Shown here piece after piece: positions 6,253-6,613 of a DNA stretch of 6,613 nt. The stretch is from Rhodobiaceae bacterium UBA7804 (lineage in GTDB: Bacteria; Pseudomonadota; Alphaproteobacteria; Parvibaculales; Parvibaculaceae), in contig DLCG01000018.1 in the NCBI GenBank assembly GCA_002480495.1, positions 12,110 to 18,722 on the forward strand. The letters run 5' to 3'. Under the pieces are notes generated by a model. That model searched no databases. It was not told the DNA's origin and saw only the letters and a program-made list of their open reading frames with translations. The position numbers and the translations under genes were made by a program. Position 1 is the stretch's first letter; every line of letters starts with the position of its first letter.

Positions 6253-6613
6253 CTATTCTCCCGCGACAGCCGCCGTTGAGGCGCCTTCCCGCGCGGTCTG
6301 CGCAGCGGCATCCGGTTCTTCGATAAACTGGGAACGCGACAATTCGGCATAGAGCCCGCCACGCGCGACGAGTTCCGCATGATTGCCTCGCTCGACCACG
6401 CGGCCCTCGTCGATCACGCAGATCGTGTTGGCGTGCTTGATGGTCGACAGACGGTGCGCGATGACGAGCGTGGTGCGGCCCTGCATCAGACGCGAGAGCG
6501 CGTTCTGCACCTGGATTTCGGAAGCGGTGTCGAGCGAGGAAGTCGCCTCGTCCAGAAGAAGGATGGCTGCGTTCTTCAGCATGGCGCGCGCGATGGCGAT
6601 GCGCTGGCGCTGG
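6253..6613 (-). CDS. msbA: ABC transporter, MsbA-type lipid A flippase (C-terminal end only)
   Basis: Only the last 119 residues of the nucleotide-binding domain are in the window; the gene continues beyond the right edge. Visible parts are the tail of the ABC signature region (QRQRIAIARAML), Walker B with its catalytic glutamate and D-loop (LLLDEATSSLD; the DE codons are at about 6547-6552), the H-loop (VIAHRLSTI, His near 6455) and the exporter-type ending GGLYAELSRSQF. An Ala-rich 25-residue tail follows. These features fit a half-transporter exporter of the MsbA/LipidA-exporter type, which flips lipid A-core across the inner membrane using ATP. The transmembrane domain is not visible, so the MsbA name rests on the lipid A operon context and the C-terminal similarity; another exporter is possible. 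The stop TAG lies 6 bases before the DUF374 start, showing a shared operon. Confidence 0.8.
   Translation of the reverse strand, partial: QRQRIAIARAMLKNAAILLLDEATSSLDTASEIQVQNALSRLMQGRTTLVIAHRLSTIKHANTICVIDEGRVVERGNHAELVARGGLYAELSRSQFIEEPDAAAQTAREGASTAAVAGE

Overview
The window reads as GC-rich alphaproteobacterial chromosome. The evidence is the very G+C-rich codon use, a DUF2093 protein (a small family I know mainly from Alphaproteobacteria), a DUF374 acyltransferase next to waaA, and an XseA tail typical of that class. The style suggests a Rhizobiales or Parvibaculum-like organism, but the genus is a guess. Coding density is close to complete: no gap exceeds 50 bases, and I see no tRNA, rRNA, insertion sequence, CRISPR array or phage gene.

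Two gene sets run toward each other. On the + strand (1-2196) are the 3' part of xseA (exonuclease VII large subunit), a 72-residue DUF2093 protein, and a secreted M23 (LytM-type) zinc peptidase. The last two overlap through ATGA and are probably translationally coupled. On the - strand (6613 down to 2193) is a tightly packed lipopolysaccharide-core operon, in transcription order msbA (3' end only), a DUF374 acyltransferase, waaA (Kdo transferase), lpxK (lipid A 4'-kinase) and an LpxL/HtrB late acyltransferase. The two sets meet tail to tail on a single CTAG at 2193-2196, whose two strands give both stop codons.

Functionally, the - strand operon completes inner-membrane lipid A synthesis. LpxK adds the 4' phosphate, WaaA adds Kdo, the LpxL-type enzyme adds a secondary acyl chain, and MsbA flips the product across the inner membrane. 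The DUF374 protein is the one member without a firm role. The + strand set pairs a DNA-repair nuclease with an envelope hydrolase, so only its M23 gene relates to the envelope theme.

I found no wholly new system; most of the window is ordinary core genome. The points most worth a second look are: a hairpin followed by a U6 tract at the DUF374/waaA junction, which resembles an intrinsic terminator or attenuator and occupies the place of the waaA ribosome-binding site; a possible sliding-clamp-binding motif at the extreme C-terminus of XseA; the unassigned DUF374 enzyme; and a possible internal promoter before lpxL.
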